The translations under genes and the position numbers were made by a program. Under the pieces are notes generated by a model. The model did not search any database. It was not told the DNA's origin and worked only from the letters and a program-made list of their open reading frames with translations. 64,000 nucleotides of DNA from Thauera chlorobenzoica (GTDB lineage Bacteria; Pseudomonadota; Gammaproteobacteria; Burkholderiales; Rhodocyclaceae), in assembly GCF_001922305.1 (NCBI RefSeq), contig NZ_CP018839.1:1178001-1242000 (forward strand), in the 5' to 3' direction. Shown here piece by piece: positions 16,306-25,693 of the stretch. Positions within the stretch are counted from its first letter, which is position 1, and every line of letters begins with the position of its first letter.

Positions 16306-17441
16306 TAGACCTCGATGCGGTCGAACCAGGCCGACAGCAGCGCGTGGTAGTGCGGCTCGTCGAGCAGGAAGGAGTCGTGGCCGGCCGGGCAGTCGACTTC
16401 GGCGTAGCTGACGTTGCGCCGGTTGTGCAGCAGCGCATAGACGATCTCGCGCGAGCGCTCGGGCGAGAAGCGCCAGTCGGTGGTGAACGACACCACCAGG
16501 AAGTCCGCGCTCGCGCGTGCCAGCGCCGCAGACAGGTTGCCGGCATAGTCGAAGGCGGGGTCGAAGTAGTCGAGCGCCTTGGTCGTCAGCAAATAGGTGT
16601 TGGCGTCGAAGTAGCCGGCGAACTTGTCGCCCTGGTAGCGCAGGTAGGACTCGATCTCGAACTCGACGTCGTAGCTGTAGGTGTTGCGGCCGTGGCGCAG
16701 GCTGCGGCCGAATTTCTCCGCCATCGAGTCGTCGGACAGGTAGGTGATGTGGCCGACCATGCGTGCCAGCTTCAGTCCGCGCGCGGGGACCATGCCGTGC
16801 TCGTAGTAGTGGCCGCCGTGGAAGTCGGGGTCGCTGAGGATGGCCTGGCGGGCGACTTCGTTGAAGGCGATGTTCTGCGCGGTGAGCTTGGGTGCGGCGG
16901 CGATCACCGCGACCTTGCGCACGCGCTCGGGAAACTGCAGCGCCCACGACAGCGCCTGCATGCCGCCGAGGCTGCCGCCGACGATCGCGGCGAAACGCTC
17001 GATGCCGAGCTGGTCGGCGAGGCGCGCCTGCGATTCGACCCAGTCTTCGACGGTGACGAAGGGAAAGTCCGCCCCCCACGGCTTGCCGCTGGCCGGGTTC
17101 GGCTGGTTGGGGCCGGATGAGCCGTAGCAGCCGCCGAGGTTGTTCACGCCGATGACGAAGAACTTGCGCGTGTCGAGCGGCTTGCCCGGGCCGACCAGGT
17201 TGTCCCACCAGCCGACGTTGTGCGGGGCGTCGGCATAGGTGCCGGCGACGTGGTGCGAGCCCGACAGGGCGTGGCACACCAGCACCGCGTTGTCGCGTGC
17301 GGCGTTGAGTGTGCCGTAGGTTTCATAGACGAGATGGTAGCGCTCGAGCGTGCCGCCGCTGCGCAGCGCCAGCGGCTGCGAAAACTCGGCCCGCTGCGGC
17401 GCGACCACGCCGACCGATCGGGGTTGGATCATTTTCGTCAT
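16305..17441 (-). CDS. metX: Homoserine O-acetyltransferase (or O-succinyltransferase) MetX
   Basis: This 378-residue alpha/beta hydrolase makes the activated homoserine used in methionine synthesis. The nucleophile elbow is [11 protein letters not shown], preceded by [10 protein letters not shown]; the C-terminal Asp and His ([11 protein letters not shown] region) complete the triad. Many proteobacterial MetX enzymes paired with MetW use succinyl-CoA, so acyl specificity is open. ATG 17441 is preferred over 17471 because the longer form would start inside the terminator of the upstream riboswitch. It is the first gene of metX-metW and is controlled by the SAM-II element at 17487-17544. Confidence 0.93.
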   Translation of the reverse strand: MTKMIQPRSVGVVAPQRAEFSQPLALRSGGTLERYHLVYETYGTLNAARDNAVLVCHALSGSHHVAGTYADAPHNVGWWDNLVGPGKPLDTRKFFVIGVNNLGGCYGSSGPNQPNPASGKPWGADFPFVTVEDWVESQARLADQLGIERFAAIVGGSLGGMQALSWALQFPERVRKVAVIAAAPKLTAQNIAFNEVARQAILSDPDFHGGHYYEHGMVPARGLKLARMVGHITYLSDDSMAEKFGRSLRHGRNTYSYDVEFEIESYLRYQGDKFAGYFDANTYLLTTKALDYFDPAFDYAGNLSAALARASADFLVVSFTTDWRFSPERSREIVYALLHNRRNVSYAEVDCPAGHDSFLLDEPHYHALLSAWFDRIEV

Positions 17442-17445
17442 GTGC

Positions 17446-17484
17446 AAAACAAAAAACCCAGTCGGCTGCAAACGCGGACTGGGT
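17446..17484 (-). terminator. Rho-independent terminator of the SAM-II riboswitch
   Basis: On the minus strand a perfect 8-bp stem (ACCCAGTC / GACTGGGT, 17456-17484) is followed by a U-rich run, 17446-17455. It sits between the aptamer and the metX start, so SAM-dependent attenuation is likely. Confidence 0.85.
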
Positions 17485-17486
17485 GC

Positions 17487-17544
17487 CCTCGCTTTAGCCG
17501 TATTTGTTGAGCGCCCGCAAGCTGGTGGTCAAATCGGCGCAAGG
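17487..17544 (-). ncRNA. SAM-II riboswitch aptamer
   Basis: Read on the minus strand, the element contains GATTTGACC, CTTGCGGGCGC, AACAAATACGGCTAAAGCG and a closing P1 stem in which CCTTGC (17539-17544) pairs with GCGAGG (17487-17492). This order of conserved blocks, including the pseudoknot-forming GCTAAAG, matches the SAM-II family. That family senses S-adenosylmethionine and usually precedes metA, metX or related genes. It is followed within 2 bp by the terminator stem. The class is best known from alphaproteobacteria. Confidence 0.85.
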
Positions 17545-17630
17545 TGGCGGGAAGTTAGCGCCCGGTGCGGGAAAAGTCAAACGGCGCGGCATGTTAAGAT
17601 TTTCCCCCGCACTTCATCGCATGCACCGAC

Positions 17631-17834
17631 ATGATCCAGGTTTTCATCAACGGCGAATCCGAAACCCTGCCGCCCGATCTCACCGTCTCCGCCCTGCTCG
17701 AAGCCCGCGGCCTTGCCGGCAAGCGCCTGGCGGTCGAGCGCAACGGTGAGATCGTGCCTAAGGCGCGCCACGGTGCAGTCACCCTCGCCGAGGGCGACCG
17801 GCTCGAAGTCGTCGTCGCCGTCGGTGGCGGCTGA
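17631..17834 (+). CDS. thiS: Sulfur carrier protein ThiS
   Basis: This 67-residue ubiquitin-like protein ends in Gly-Gly(-Gly). It is adenylated and then thiocarboxylated to deliver sulfur for the thiazole of thiamine. Typical features are the start [20 protein letters not shown] and [10 protein letters not shown]. It is divergent from metX and 108 bp upstream of thiG, which acts with it. No thiF or thiamine-pyrophosphate riboswitch is visible here. Confidence 0.93.
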   Translation: MIQVFINGESETLPPDLTVSALLEARGLAGKRLAVERNGEIVPKARHGAVTLAEGDRLEVVVAVGGG

Positions 17835-17942
17835 GTCCGGCGCGGCCGCCGCCGGCGGCCTGAAGAGGGCGCTTTCCCGGCAGCTTTTGATCCGCCGCCC
17901 GGACCGTTTTCAAATTCATCCAGAACCACACAGGCCCACATC

Positions 17943-18728
17943 ATGAACGACTCCCTGGTCATCGCCGGCAAGGCCTACGCCTCGCGCCTGCTGGTCGGCA
18001 CCGGCAAGTACAAGGACTTCGCCGAGACCCGCGAAGCGATCGACGCCAGCGGCGCCGAGATCGTCACCGTCGCCATCCGCCGCACCAACATCGGCCAGAA
18101 CCCGGACGAGCCCAACCTGCTCGACGTCCTGCCGCCGGAAAAATTCACCCTCCTGCCCAACACCGCCGGCTGCTACAGCGCCGACGATGCGGTGCGCACG
18201 CTGCGCCTGGCGCGCGAGCTGCTCGATGGCCATGCCCTGGTCAAGCTCGAAGTGCTGGGTGACCCGAAGACCCTGTTCCCGAACATGCCGGAGACACTGA
18301 AGGCGGCCGAAACCCTGGTCCGGGACGGCTTCGAGGTCATGGTGTACTGCGCCGACGACCCCATCCAGGCGAAGATGCTCGAAGACATCGGCTGCGTCGC
18401 GGTGATGCCGCTGGCGTCGCTGATCGGCTCCGGCATGGGCATCCTCAACCCCTGGAACCTGCGCTTGATCATCGACAACGCCAAGGTGCCGGTGCTGGTC
18501 GATGCCGGCGTGGGCACCGCCTCGGACGCGGCGATCGCGATGGAGCTGGGCTGTGACGGCGTGCTGATGAACACCGCGATCGCCGCCGCCGGCGAGCCGG
18601 TGCGGATGGCGGGGGCGATGCGGAAGGCGGTCGAAGCCGGGCGCGACGCCTTCCTCGCCGGGCGTATGCCGCGCAAGTTCTACTCGGCCGACCCAAGCTC
18701 GCCGACGCAGGGGCTGATCGGTTCATGA
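17943..18728 (+). CDS. thiG: Thiazole synthase ThiG
   Basis: This 261-residue TIM-barrel enzyme condenses deoxyxylulose phosphate, dehydroglycine and ThiS thiocarboxylate to the thiazole phosphate. Visible motifs are [12 protein letters not shown], the Schiff-base lysine segment [20 protein letters not shown] and [14 protein letters not shown]. It ends overlapping trmB by 4 bp (ATGA). Confidence 0.95.
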   Translation: MNDSLVIAGKAYASRLLVGTGKYKDFAETREAIDASGAEIVTVAIRRTNIGQNPDEPNLLDVLPPEKFTLLPNTAGCYSADDAVRTLRLARELLDGHALVKLEVLGDPKTLFPNMPETLKAAETLVRDGFEVMVYCADDPIQAKMLEDIGCVAVMPLASLIGSGMGILNPWNLRLIIDNAKVPVLVDAGVGTASDAAIAMELGCDGVLMNTAIAAAGEPVRMAGAMRKAVEAGRDAFLAGRMPRKFYSADPSSPTQGLIGS

Positions 18729-19474
18729 CGGGCATGCAAGACACGCAGCAAGCGGTCGCCGGGGTCGAGATCATCGGCCGCGACAGCCCCGAACACCGCT
18801 TCTCCAGCCGCAGCATCCGCAGCTTCGTGCTGCGCCAGGGGCGCATGTCCGAAGCCCAGCAGCGCTACCTCGACGACATGTTGCCGAAGATCGGCATCGA
18901 CTATCGCGCCGCGCCGCTCGACCTGGACGAAGCTTTCGACCGCCGCGCGCCGAAGATCCTCGAGATCGGCTTCGGCATGGGCGAGACCACGGCGAAGATC
19001 GCCGCGGCGATGCCCGGCCACGACTTCCTCGGCATCGAGGTGCACACTCCCGGTGTCGGCGCGCTATGCAAGCTCGTCGCCGAAGGCGGCCTCGCCAACC
19101 TGCGCATCATCCAGCACGACGCGGTCGAGGTGATGCGCGACATGATCGCCGACGGTGCACTCGCCGGCGTGCATGTGTTCTTCCCCGACCCCTGGCGCAA
19201 GAAGCGCCACTTCAAGCGCCGCCTCATCCAGCCCGACTTCGTCGCCCTGGTTGCGCAGAAGCTCGCCCCCGGCGGCTACCTGCATTGCGCCACCGACTGG
19301 GAGGACTACGCCCACTGGATGCTCGAGGTGCTGTCGGCCGAGCCGGCGCTGGCCAATGCCGCGGAGGGCTTCGCGCCGCGGCCCGAGCACCGTCCGCTGA
19401 CCAAGTTCGAAAACCGCGGCCTGCGCCTCGGCCACGGCGTGTGGGACCTCGTGTTCCGCCGCCGCGCCGGCTGA
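18725..19474 (+). CDS. trmB: tRNA (guanine-N7-)-methyltransferase TrmB
   Basis: This 249-residue SAM enzyme methylates G46 of tRNA. The SAM motif is [11 protein letters not shown] and the family signature [15 protein letters not shown] is present. It is translationally coupled to thiG by a 4-bp overlap, a common betaproteobacterial arrangement. The N-terminal 40 residues ([14 protein letters not shown]) are also typical of the family. Confidence 0.95.
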   Translation: MTGMQDTQQAVAGVEIIGRDSPEHRFSSRSIRSFVLRQGRMSEAQQRYLDDMLPKIGIDYRAAPLDLDEAFDRRAPKILEIGFGMGETTAKIAAAMPGHDFLGIEVHTPGVGALCKLVAEGGLANLRIIQHDAVEVMRDMIADGALAGVHVFFPDPWRKKRHFKRRLIQPDFVALVAQKLAPGGYLHCATDWEDYAHWMLEVLSAEPALANAAEGFAPRPEHRPLTKFENRGLRLGHGVWDLVFRRRAG

Positions 19475-19502
19475 GCGGGCCGCCCACCGAGGACCGCCCG
19501 CC

Positions 19503-21350
19503 GTGCTGCGCGCCCTGTTCCGCTTCCTGTTTACCGCGCTGCGCACCTTCGTGCGCATGCTCGACCTGCTGCTGCGGGGCGCCTTCTATGCGCTGCTGAT
19601 CTTCGCCATCGGCGCCGTGCTCGCCCTCTTCTTCCGTCCCGGTCCCGCGCTGGCGCCAGGCTCGGCGCTGGTGCTGCGCCCGGTGGGGACGATCGTCGAG
19701 CAGGCGGTGCTGGAGCCGCCGCTGGTGCTGCTGCGCGCCGGCGGCGCGCCGGCCGGGCAGGTGGCGCTCGCCGACCTGCTCGAGGCGGTGCGCAGTGCGC
19801 GTGACGACGAGCGCATCACCGCGCTGGTGATCGAGACCGACGAACTGCTCGGCGGCGGACTGTCCAAGCTCGCCGAACTGCGTGCCGCGATCCTCGACTT
19901 CAAGGCCTCGGGCAAGCCGGTGCTGGCGCGCGGCGAACGCTTCACCCAGGCGCAGTACTACCTCGCCTCGGCTGCCGACGAAGTGCACCTGGCGGCCGAC
20001 GGTTTCGTCCTGCTGCGCGGGCTGGCGCGCTACGGCACCTACTTCAAGGGCGCGCTCGATACCCTCGGGATCAAGGTCCACGTGTTCCGCGTCGGCGAGT
20101 ACAAGTCCTTCTCCGAGCCCTTCACCCGCAGCGACATGTCCGACGAGGACCGCGAATCCACCCGCGACCTGCTCGGCGGCCTGTGGCAGGTGATGCGCGA
20201 CGACATCGCCGCCGGGCGCAAGCTCGCCCCCGAGGCGGTCGATGCCCACGTGCACGGCCTGCGCGCCGCGCTCGCCGCCAGCGGCGGCGATGCGGCACAG
20301 GCGGCGCTCGCCGCCGGCCTGGTCGATCGCTTCAGCAGCCGCGACGAATGGCGCGTGCGCCTGGTCGAAGCGGTGGGCACGGCGCCCGGCGGCAAGGAGG
20401 CGCGCAGCATCGACGCCGGCGACTACCTCGCCCTCATCGACCGGAAGGGCGCGGATGCCCGGGTCGCGGTGATCGTCGCCCAGGGCACCATCGTCGACGG
20501 CATGGAAGCCGGCGGCGTGGTCGCCGGCGACACCTTCGCCCGCCTGATCCGCGACGCGCGCGAGGACGAGCGGGTGAAGGCGGTGGTGCTGCGCATCGAC
20601 AGCCCCGGCGGCAGCGCCTGGGCCTCCGAGCTGATCCGCCGCGAGCTCGAACTCACCCGCCGCGCAGGCAAGCCGGTGGTCGCCTCGATGAGCTCGGTGG
20701 CCGCTTCCGGCGGCTACTGGATCGCCACTGGCGCCGACGAGATCTGGGCGGCGCCGGCCACGGTCACCGGCTCGATCGGCATCTTCGGCCTGTTCCCGGA
20801 GTTTTCCGAACCTCTGCGCCGGCTCGGCATCGGTGTCGACGGGGTGGCCACCGCGCCGCTCGCCGGCGCGCTCGACCCGCGCCGCCCGCTCGACCCCGAC
20901 GCCGCCGCGGCGATGCAGCTCGGCATCGAGCACGGCTACCGGCGCTTCCTGGAGACGGTGGCGAAGGCGCGCGACATGCGCGTCGCCGAAGTCGACGAAG
21001 TCGCCCGCGGCCGGGTGTGGACCGGCGCCGCGGCGGCCGAGCTGGGGCTCGTCGATCACCTCGGCGGGCTCACCGCGGCGGTTGCCGCCGCCGCCCGGCG
21101 CGCCGGCCTGGAGGACTACGAGCTGGTCTGGCCCGCTGCCGGTGAATCCATCGAGCAGCGCCTGCTGCGCCGGCTGATGCGCGCGGGCGAGCCGTTCGGC
21201 ATCGATCTCGGTCGCGGCCTCGGCGGCCACGCCGCGAATCCGGGCGCATTCGCCCTGCTGTTCGGCCAGCTCCAGGCGTCGGCCGCCGGGCTGGCGCGCT
21301 GGAACGACCCGCAGCACCTGTACCTGCACTGCCTGTGCGAGGCGCCCTAG
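19503..21350 (+). CDS. sppA: Signal peptide peptidase SppA, 67 kDa type
   Basis: This 615-residue inner-membrane serine protease has a tandem-repeat architecture like the E. coli enzyme (618 residues). One N-terminal membrane helix lies at about 26-45. The catalytic Lys is K201 in RVGEYKSFSEPF in the first half. The nucleophile is S402 in SSVAASGGYW in the second half, preceded by LRIDSPGGSAWASE. It starts with GTG 19503, with GAGGA upstream, 28 bp after trmB. It degrades cleaved signal peptides. Confidence 0.93.
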   Translation: MLRALFRFLFTALRTFVRMLDLLLRGAFYALLIFAIGAVLALFFRPGPALAPGSALVLRPVGTIVEQAVLEPPLVLLRAGGAPAGQVALADLLEAVRSARDDERITALVIETDELLGGGLSKLAELRAAILDFKASGKPVLARGERFTQAQYYLASAADEVHLAADGFVLLRGLARYGTYFKGALDTLGIKVHVFRVGEYKSFSEPFTRSDMSDEDRESTRDLLGGLWQVMRDDIAAGRKLAPEAVDAHVHGLRAALAASGGDAAQAALAAGLVDRFSSRDEWRVRLVEAVGTAPGGKEARSIDAGDYLALIDRKGADARVAVIVAQGTIVDGMEAGGVVAGDTFARLIRDAREDERVKAVVLRIDSPGGSAWASELIRRELELTRRAGKPVVASMSSVAASGGYWIATGADEIWAAPATVTGSIGIFGLFPEFSEPLRRLGIGVDGVATAPLAGALDPRRPLDPDAAAAMQLGIEHGYRRFLETVAKARDMRVAEVDEVARGRVWTGAAAAELGLVDHLGGLTAAVAAAARRAGLEDYELVWPAAGESIEQRLLRRLMRAGEPFGIDLGRGLGGHAANPGAFALLFGQLQASAAGLARWNDPQHLYLHCLCEAP

Positions 21351-21367
21351 GCGGCCCGGTGCTGCGG

Positions 21368-21388
21368 CCCCGGCATCCCCTGCCGGGG
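21368..21388. terminator. Possible hairpin terminator after sppA
   Basis: Eight-base arms CCCCGGCA / TGCCGGGG enclose a TCCCC loop, 18 bp after the sppA stop. No U-run follows, so it may only be a 3'-end stabilising structure. Confidence 0.4.
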
Positions 21389-21456
21389 ATGGCGCGCGCA
21401 AGCGGATGCCGCCCCCGCATGAGGCAGTGAAGCTTTCAATTCGTGAGGAGAATGCC

Positions 21457-22086
21457 TTGAAACTGACCAGCCAGAGCTTCACCGACGGCGCCCCGATCCC
21501 GGGCGAATTCGCCTTCTGCATTCCGGCCGCAGAAGGCCGGGTGTGCCTCGGCGGCAACCGCAACCCCCACCTCGCCTGGTCCGACGTGCCCGCGGGGACG
21601 AAGTCCTTCGCCCTGATCTGCCACGACCCCGACGTCCCCAGCCGCGGCGACGACGTCAACCAGGAAGGGCGGACCATTCCCGCCAGCCTGGCGCGGGTGG
21701 ACTTCCACCACTGGCTCCTCGTCGACCTCCCGGCCGAGCTGCGCGAAATCGCCGCCGGCCAGTTTTCCGACGACGTCACCCCCGGCGGCAAGCCCGGCCC
21801 GGCCGCCGCCCTCGGCGCGCGCCAGGGCGTCAACGACTTCACCCCCTGGTTCGCCGCCGACGAGACGATGAAAGGCGACTACCACGGCTACGACGGCCCC
21901 TGCCCGCCGTGGAACGACGAACGGCTCCACCACTACGTGTTCACCCTGTACGCCCTCGATGTGCCGCGCTGCCCGGTCGAAGGTCGCTTCACCGGCGCCG
22001 GGCTGCGCGCGGCGATCGCCGGCCACGTGCTCGCCGAGGCGAAGCTCACCGCCACCTACACGCTCAACTCGGCACTGGGCGGCTGA
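21457..22086 (+). CDS. YbhB/YbcL-family PEBP (Raf kinase inhibitor-like) protein
   Basis: This 209-residue phosphatidylethanolamine-binding-protein fold has conserved segments NRNPHLAWSDVPAGTKSFALICHDPD, HHWLLVDLP, YDGPCPPWND and HHYVFTLYALD; the His and Asp residues line the anion pocket. The start is TTG 21457, with GAGGAG at 21445-21450, rather than the upstream ATG at 21406, which lacks a ribosome site. No signal peptide is present. The function of bacterial members is not settled. Confidence 0.88.
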   Translation: MKLTSQSFTDGAPIPGEFAFCIPAAEGRVCLGGNRNPHLAWSDVPAGTKSFALICHDPDVPSRGDDVNQEGRTIPASLARVDFHHWLLVDLPAELREIAAGQFSDDVTPGGKPGPAAALGARQGVNDFTPWFAADETMKGDYHGYDGPCPPWNDERLHHYVFTLYALDVPRCPVEGRFTGAGLRAAIAGHVLAEAKLTATYTLNSALGG

Positions 22087-22153
22087 GCGCGGCGCGGCCG
22101 CGCCGGGGTGGATGTTGCTTGCGAGCCCGGCCGCTGCCCCCGGGCGGGCCGGC

Positions 22154-23335
22154 TCAAAGCAGCGCGGTCGCTTCCTTCTCGCCGCGCTCGTACACCACGT
22201 TGGCGCGTCCGACCAGCAGCGGGTCGAGGGGGCCGATGGCTTCGCTGTCCTTGTTGGCGTAGGGCAGCTTGTGCAGCACGTAGCGCATCGCGTTGAGCCG
22301 TGCGCGCTTCTTGCAGTCGGACTTGACCACGGTCCACGGCGCGTCGGCGGTGTCGGTGTAGAAGAACATCGCCTCTTTGGCCTTGGTGTAGTCGTCCCAC
22401 TTGTTCAGCGAGGCGAGGTCGATCGGCGACAGCTTCCACTGCTTGAGCGGGTGCTTCTCGCGTTCCTTGAAACGCCGGCGCTGCTCCTCGCGGCTCACCG
22501 AGAACCAGAACTTGATCAGGTGGATGCCGCTGCGCACCAAGGTGCGCTCGAATTCCGGCGCCTGGCGCATGAACTCGTTGTATTCGTCGTTGCTGCAGAA
22601 GCCCATCACCCGTTCGACGCCGGCGCGGTTGTACCAGGAGCGGTCGAACAGGATGATTTCACCGGCGCTGGGCAGGTGCTGGATGTAGCGCTGGAAGTAC
22701 CACTGGCCGCGTTCGGTTTCGGTCGGTTTCTCCAGCGCCACGACCTGCGCGCCGCGCGGGTTGAGATGCTCCATGAAGCGCTTGATGGTGCCGCCCTTGC
22801 CCGCCGCGTCGCGGCCCTCGAAGACGATCACCACCTTCTGCCCGGTTTCCTTGACCCAGGCCTGCAGCTTCAGCAGCTCGACCTGGAGGTGGTATTTGTG
22901 CTTCTCGTAGTTCTTGCGCGACATCAGGTTCTTGTACGGATAGCCGCCCACCCGCCAGTCGGGGGTGAGCTGGTCGTCCGGTGCTACCGGCATTTTCGGC
23001 GGCGGCTCCTCGCCGCGCAGGAGGGCCTCGCGCAGCACCGCGGCGTCGTCCGGCGAGGCGCCCGCGAGGATCGCCGCCAGCGTCTGGGTCAGGGAGTCGA
23101 TGCCTTCGCTCGCGACACGGCGGACGATGTCGGACACCGCCACCGTCTTGGCGTCGCGCGCCGCGCCGACGGCCTGCTCGATCTCGAACCCGGCAATGCC
23201 TGCTGCGCTGTGTGCGGGGGCGATGTCGCCGGCGCGCGCAGGCCGGGTGGTTTCGGCCTCGCCGGCGTGGTTGCTGCGCACCGTTCGCTTGCGCGGGGCC
23301 GGGACGGCGGCGTCCTTCTTGTGCTCGGTCTGCAT
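22154..23335 (-). CDS. ppk2: Polyphosphate kinase 2 (PPK2 family)
   Basis: This 393-residue, single-domain PPK2 transfers phosphate between polyphosphate and nucleoside diphosphates. Walker A is GRDAAGKGGTIKR, the lid and Walker B regions are DRSWYNRAGVERV and FWFSVSREEQRRR. An Ala-rich N-terminal extension of about 120 residues precedes the kinase core, which begins near YPYKNLMSRKNYE. ATG 23335 has GGAGGA 8-9 bases upstream. It is monocistronic here. Polyphosphate metabolism fits this bacterial group. Confidence 0.93.
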   Translation of the reverse strand: MQTEHKKDAAVPAPRKRTVRSNHAGEAETTRPARAGDIAPAHSAAGIAGFEIEQAVGAARDAKTVAVSDIVRRVASEGIDSLTQTLAAILAGASPDDAAVLREALLRGEEPPPKMPVAPDDQLTPDWRVGGYPYKNLMSRKNYEKHKYHLQVELLKLQAWVKETGQKVVIVFEGRDAAGKGGTIKRFMEHLNPRGAQVVALEKPTETERGQWYFQRYIQHLPSAGEIILFDRSWYNRAGVERVMGFCSNDEYNEFMRQAPEFERTLVRSGIHLIKFWFSVSREEQRRRFKEREKHPLKQWKLSPIDLASLNKWDDYTKAKEAMFFYTDTADAPWTVVKSDCKKRARLNAMRYVLHKLPYANKDSEAIGPLDPLLVGRANVVYERGEKEATALL

Positions 23336-23528
23336 CGGGTCATCCTCCGTGGCGGTTATTTTTGTGTAGTGTCGCGCAAAAATGACAAAAGCACGATACC
23401 GGGGCGGCCCCAGGGCCATGCTCAGATCCGGCTGAGCCGAACCGTACCGAAGAGCCGATCAACACAACACGGAGGCCGATTGCCAGGGCAATCTAAACTT
23501 GATGGCACCCACAGGGTGAGTGAAAGGC

Positions 23529-23822
23529 TTAGGCCCGATGCCGCGTGCCGAGCAGCGCAAGCGTCCCGGCGACTGCGAGTACGCCCACTGTCAGCAGCCC
23601 GACCCACAGCACAAAGCCGATCGACCCGCCCCAGCCGGCGGCGCAGGGCGGCAGCGCGGCGCCGAGCAACACCCAGCCGGCAACGCGCGCGCAGTGGCGG
23701 GTGGTATCGTTCGGCGGCCTGCGGCCGAGCCGTTCATGGTGCTGTGGCATGGCCCAGGCGATGCCAGCCATGCCGGTCACGACGAGTGCCGTTGCCATAG
23801 CGAAGAGTGCGAGCCCGATCAC
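23529..23822 (-). CDS. DUF3325-family small membrane protein
   Basis: This 97-residue protein has three hydrophobic segments (about 2-22, 47-62 and 68-90). It is the last gene of a six-gene iron-uptake operon and overlaps the PepSY gene by 4 bp. Proteins of this size and position beside PepSY and DUF3649 proteins are usually assigned to DUF3325. The molecular role is unknown. Confidence 0.7.
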   Translation of the reverse strand: MIGLALFAMATALVVTGMAGIAWAMPQHHERLGRRPPNDTTRHCARVAGWVLLGAALPPCAAGWGGSIGFVLWVGLLTVGVLAVAGTLALLGTRHRA

Positions 23823-25333
23823 GATTCCGCTCCCGCAAGTACCGGCTGCGCCGGGATGGCCGCCGGAAAGAAGCGCACGCAGACGAGTAGCAGCCCGCCA
23901 CCGGCCAGCGCCGTCAGGTCAACGCCGAGGCGCAGGGCATCGATCGGTTGCAGTGCGGTTACGAAGTCGAGCGCAGGCAGCGCCAGCGCCAGCGCGGCGG
24001 CGAGAAGGAGTTGTTCGCGCCAGGTGCGGGCCGGGCCGTGGCCGCCGGACGCCGCGCCGCGCCACAGCGCGTGCAGCAGCGTCGCCGCCCAGACGACGAG
24101 AAAGCAGAGCACCTCGCGCCCGGCGCGTGCCTCCAGTTCCGCCGGCAGCAGCCGCGCCGCCCACAGGTAGGCGAGCAGCGCGACGCAGCCGCCGGCGACG
24201 CTGGCGACGCCGAGGGCCTCGATCAGCCGCTGCCCGCGCGCGTCGCCGACGCGCTGCCGGCGCTTGCGCTCGAAGAGGACGATGCCGGCGGCCATCATCG
24301 CCGCGCCGAGCAGGCCGGAGACGAAGTACAGCCAGCGCAGCGCCGGCCCGCCGTAATGGACGACGTGCAGGCCGACCTGGGCGCGGTAGGCGTAGGCCAT
24401 CGCATTCCACTCGGTCTGCTGGCCGAAGACCTCGCCGGTAGCGGCGTCGAAGGTGACGTGGTCGGCCACCGCCGACAGCCGGTCGTCGACATGGCGCAGC
24501 GCCTGCACCAGTCCGCCGCGGTCGTCCGGGTGGCGCACCAGCAGGTTGCTGACCGTGCCGGTGCCGAGCAAGGCCTCGGCCGCCGCGAAATGGTCGACGA
24601 GCGGCTTCATCGCCGCGGCTTCCCCCGCCGGCTTGCGCGCGAAGGACTTCACCACCTCGGCGCGGTTGGCGCGCGCCTTGCCGTCGTAGAGCACATGGGT
24701 CGCCGCCGGCATGAAGGTCTCGGCGAGGATGACGACGCCGGTCCAGGTAATCATCAGCAGGAAGGGCAGCGTCGCCACGCCGGCCAGGTTGTGCGCGTCG
24801 AGCCAGGCGCGGCGGCGACCGGCCCACGGGCGGAAGGTGAAGAAGTCGCGCAGTATGCGGTGGTGTACGAGCACGCCGGAGACGATGGCGGCGAGCATGA
24901 CGATGCCGACGGCGCCGACCAACCACTTGCCGGCCGTGCCGGCCATCAGCTCGGCATGGAACTCGTTGAAGAAGTGGCCGCCGTGCGTCGCGCGCGGGTT
25001 GAGCGGCCGGCCGCTGGCCGCGTCCAGCGTCTCCTCCGCGAGCTGGCGCGGGTCGCTGCCCCAGCCGATGCCGACGGTCGGCTCGCGTCCGTTCGGCAGG
25101 CGCACGCGCCACACCGCGGCGTCGGCCGCTACCTCGCGCAGGCGCGCTTCCGCACGCGCCACGGCCTCGCCGCGCGAGAACTGCGGCGCTGTCAGCTCCG
25201 GCTGCATCCAGTGGCTGACCTCGGGTTCGAAGACGGCGATGCTGCCGGCGACGAAGATCGGCACCAGCAGCCAGCCGAAGACGAGGCCGCCCCAGGCGTG
25301 CAGGCCGAGCAGGGCCTTGCCGATTGTGCTCAT
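23819..25333 (-). CDS. PepSY-associated membrane protein (iron-siderophore utilisation)
   Basis: This 504-residue inner-membrane protein has an N-terminal helix (LLGLHAWGGLVFGWLLVPIFVAGS), a PepSY-type periplasmic domain, a helix near 190-215 and several C-terminal helices (about 375-490). PepSY-TM proteins of this kind, such as those near ferric siderophore receptors, are thought to act in ferric-siderophore reduction. Conserved His and Trp residues occur in the helices (LDAHNLAG, LHVVHYGG). ATG 25333 overlaps the preceding gene (ATGA). Confidence 0.85.
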   Translation of the reverse strand: MSTIGKALLGLHAWGGLVFGWLLVPIFVAGSIAVFEPEVSHWMQPELTAPQFSRGEAVARAEARLREVAADAAVWRVRLPNGREPTVGIGWGSDPRQLAEETLDAASGRPLNPRATHGGHFFNEFHAELMAGTAGKWLVGAVGIVMLAAIVSGVLVHHRILRDFFTFRPWAGRRRAWLDAHNLAGVATLPFLLMITWTGVVILAETFMPAATHVLYDGKARANRAEVVKSFARKPAGEAAAMKPLVDHFAAAEALLGTGTVSNLLVRHPDDRGGLVQALRHVDDRLSAVADHVTFDAATGEVFGQQTEWNAMAYAYRAQVGLHVVHYGGPALRWLYFVSGLLGAAMMAAGIVLFERKRRQRVGDARGQRLIEALGVASVAGGCVALLAYLWAARLLPAELEARAGREVLCFLVVWAATLLHALWRGAASGGHGPARTWREQLLLAAALALALPALDFVTALQPIDALRLGVDLTALAGGGLLLVCVRFFPAAIPAQPVLAGAES

Positions 25334-25626
25334 CGCCAGATTCCGGTGAAGGCGATGCCCGTGCACAGCACCGCCAGCCCGAATGGCCAGGCCAGCGCCC
25401 GCTGCGGCGTGTGCGCGACGAAGGCCCACAGCAGCGCGCCGAGGAAGGGCAGCGGCGCGATCTGGCCGGTGAAGTACCAGACCGTCGCCTTCGAGAACGG
25501 CAGCCAGGCACCGAGGGCAACGAACATCGCCCAGCACAGTGCGTACCCGCCGCCGGCGGCGGCTACGAGGCGGAGCGGCAGGTCGAGCCGCGCGAGGCGG
25601 CGGGCGGATGATGAAGCGGCGGTCAC
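25330..25626 (-). CDS. DUF3649-like small membrane protein
   Basis: This 98-residue protein has three hydrophobic helices (for example WAMFVALGAWLPF and FLGALLWAFVA). GTG 25626 is chosen because GGAGGAAACC lies immediately upstream; a TTG at 25641 has no site. It is the first of three co-transcribed membrane genes after the receptor. The name follows its position and size in siderophore-receptor operons; the function is unknown. Confidence 0.68.
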   Translation of the reverse strand: MTAASSSARRLARLDLPLRLVAAAGGGYALCWAMFVALGAWLPFSKATVWYFTGQIAPLPFLGALLWAFVAHTPQRALAWPFGLAVLCTGIAFTGIWR

Positions 25627-25693
25627 GGTTTCCTCCGTCAATGGAAAAGGGCGGCGCCTCGGCGCGCGGCCGATGGCGCTGCCAATGGGGAGG

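Noticed and set aside
17560..17630. A thiamine-pyrophosphate riboswitch before thiS
   Set aside because: The CUGAGA and other conserved THI-box blocks are not visible in either strand of the short gap.
19224..21842. An 872-codon minus-strand frame opposite sppA
   Set aside because: Length alone is not evidence at this GC content. The plus strand encodes TrmB, SppA and a PEBP protein with clear motifs.
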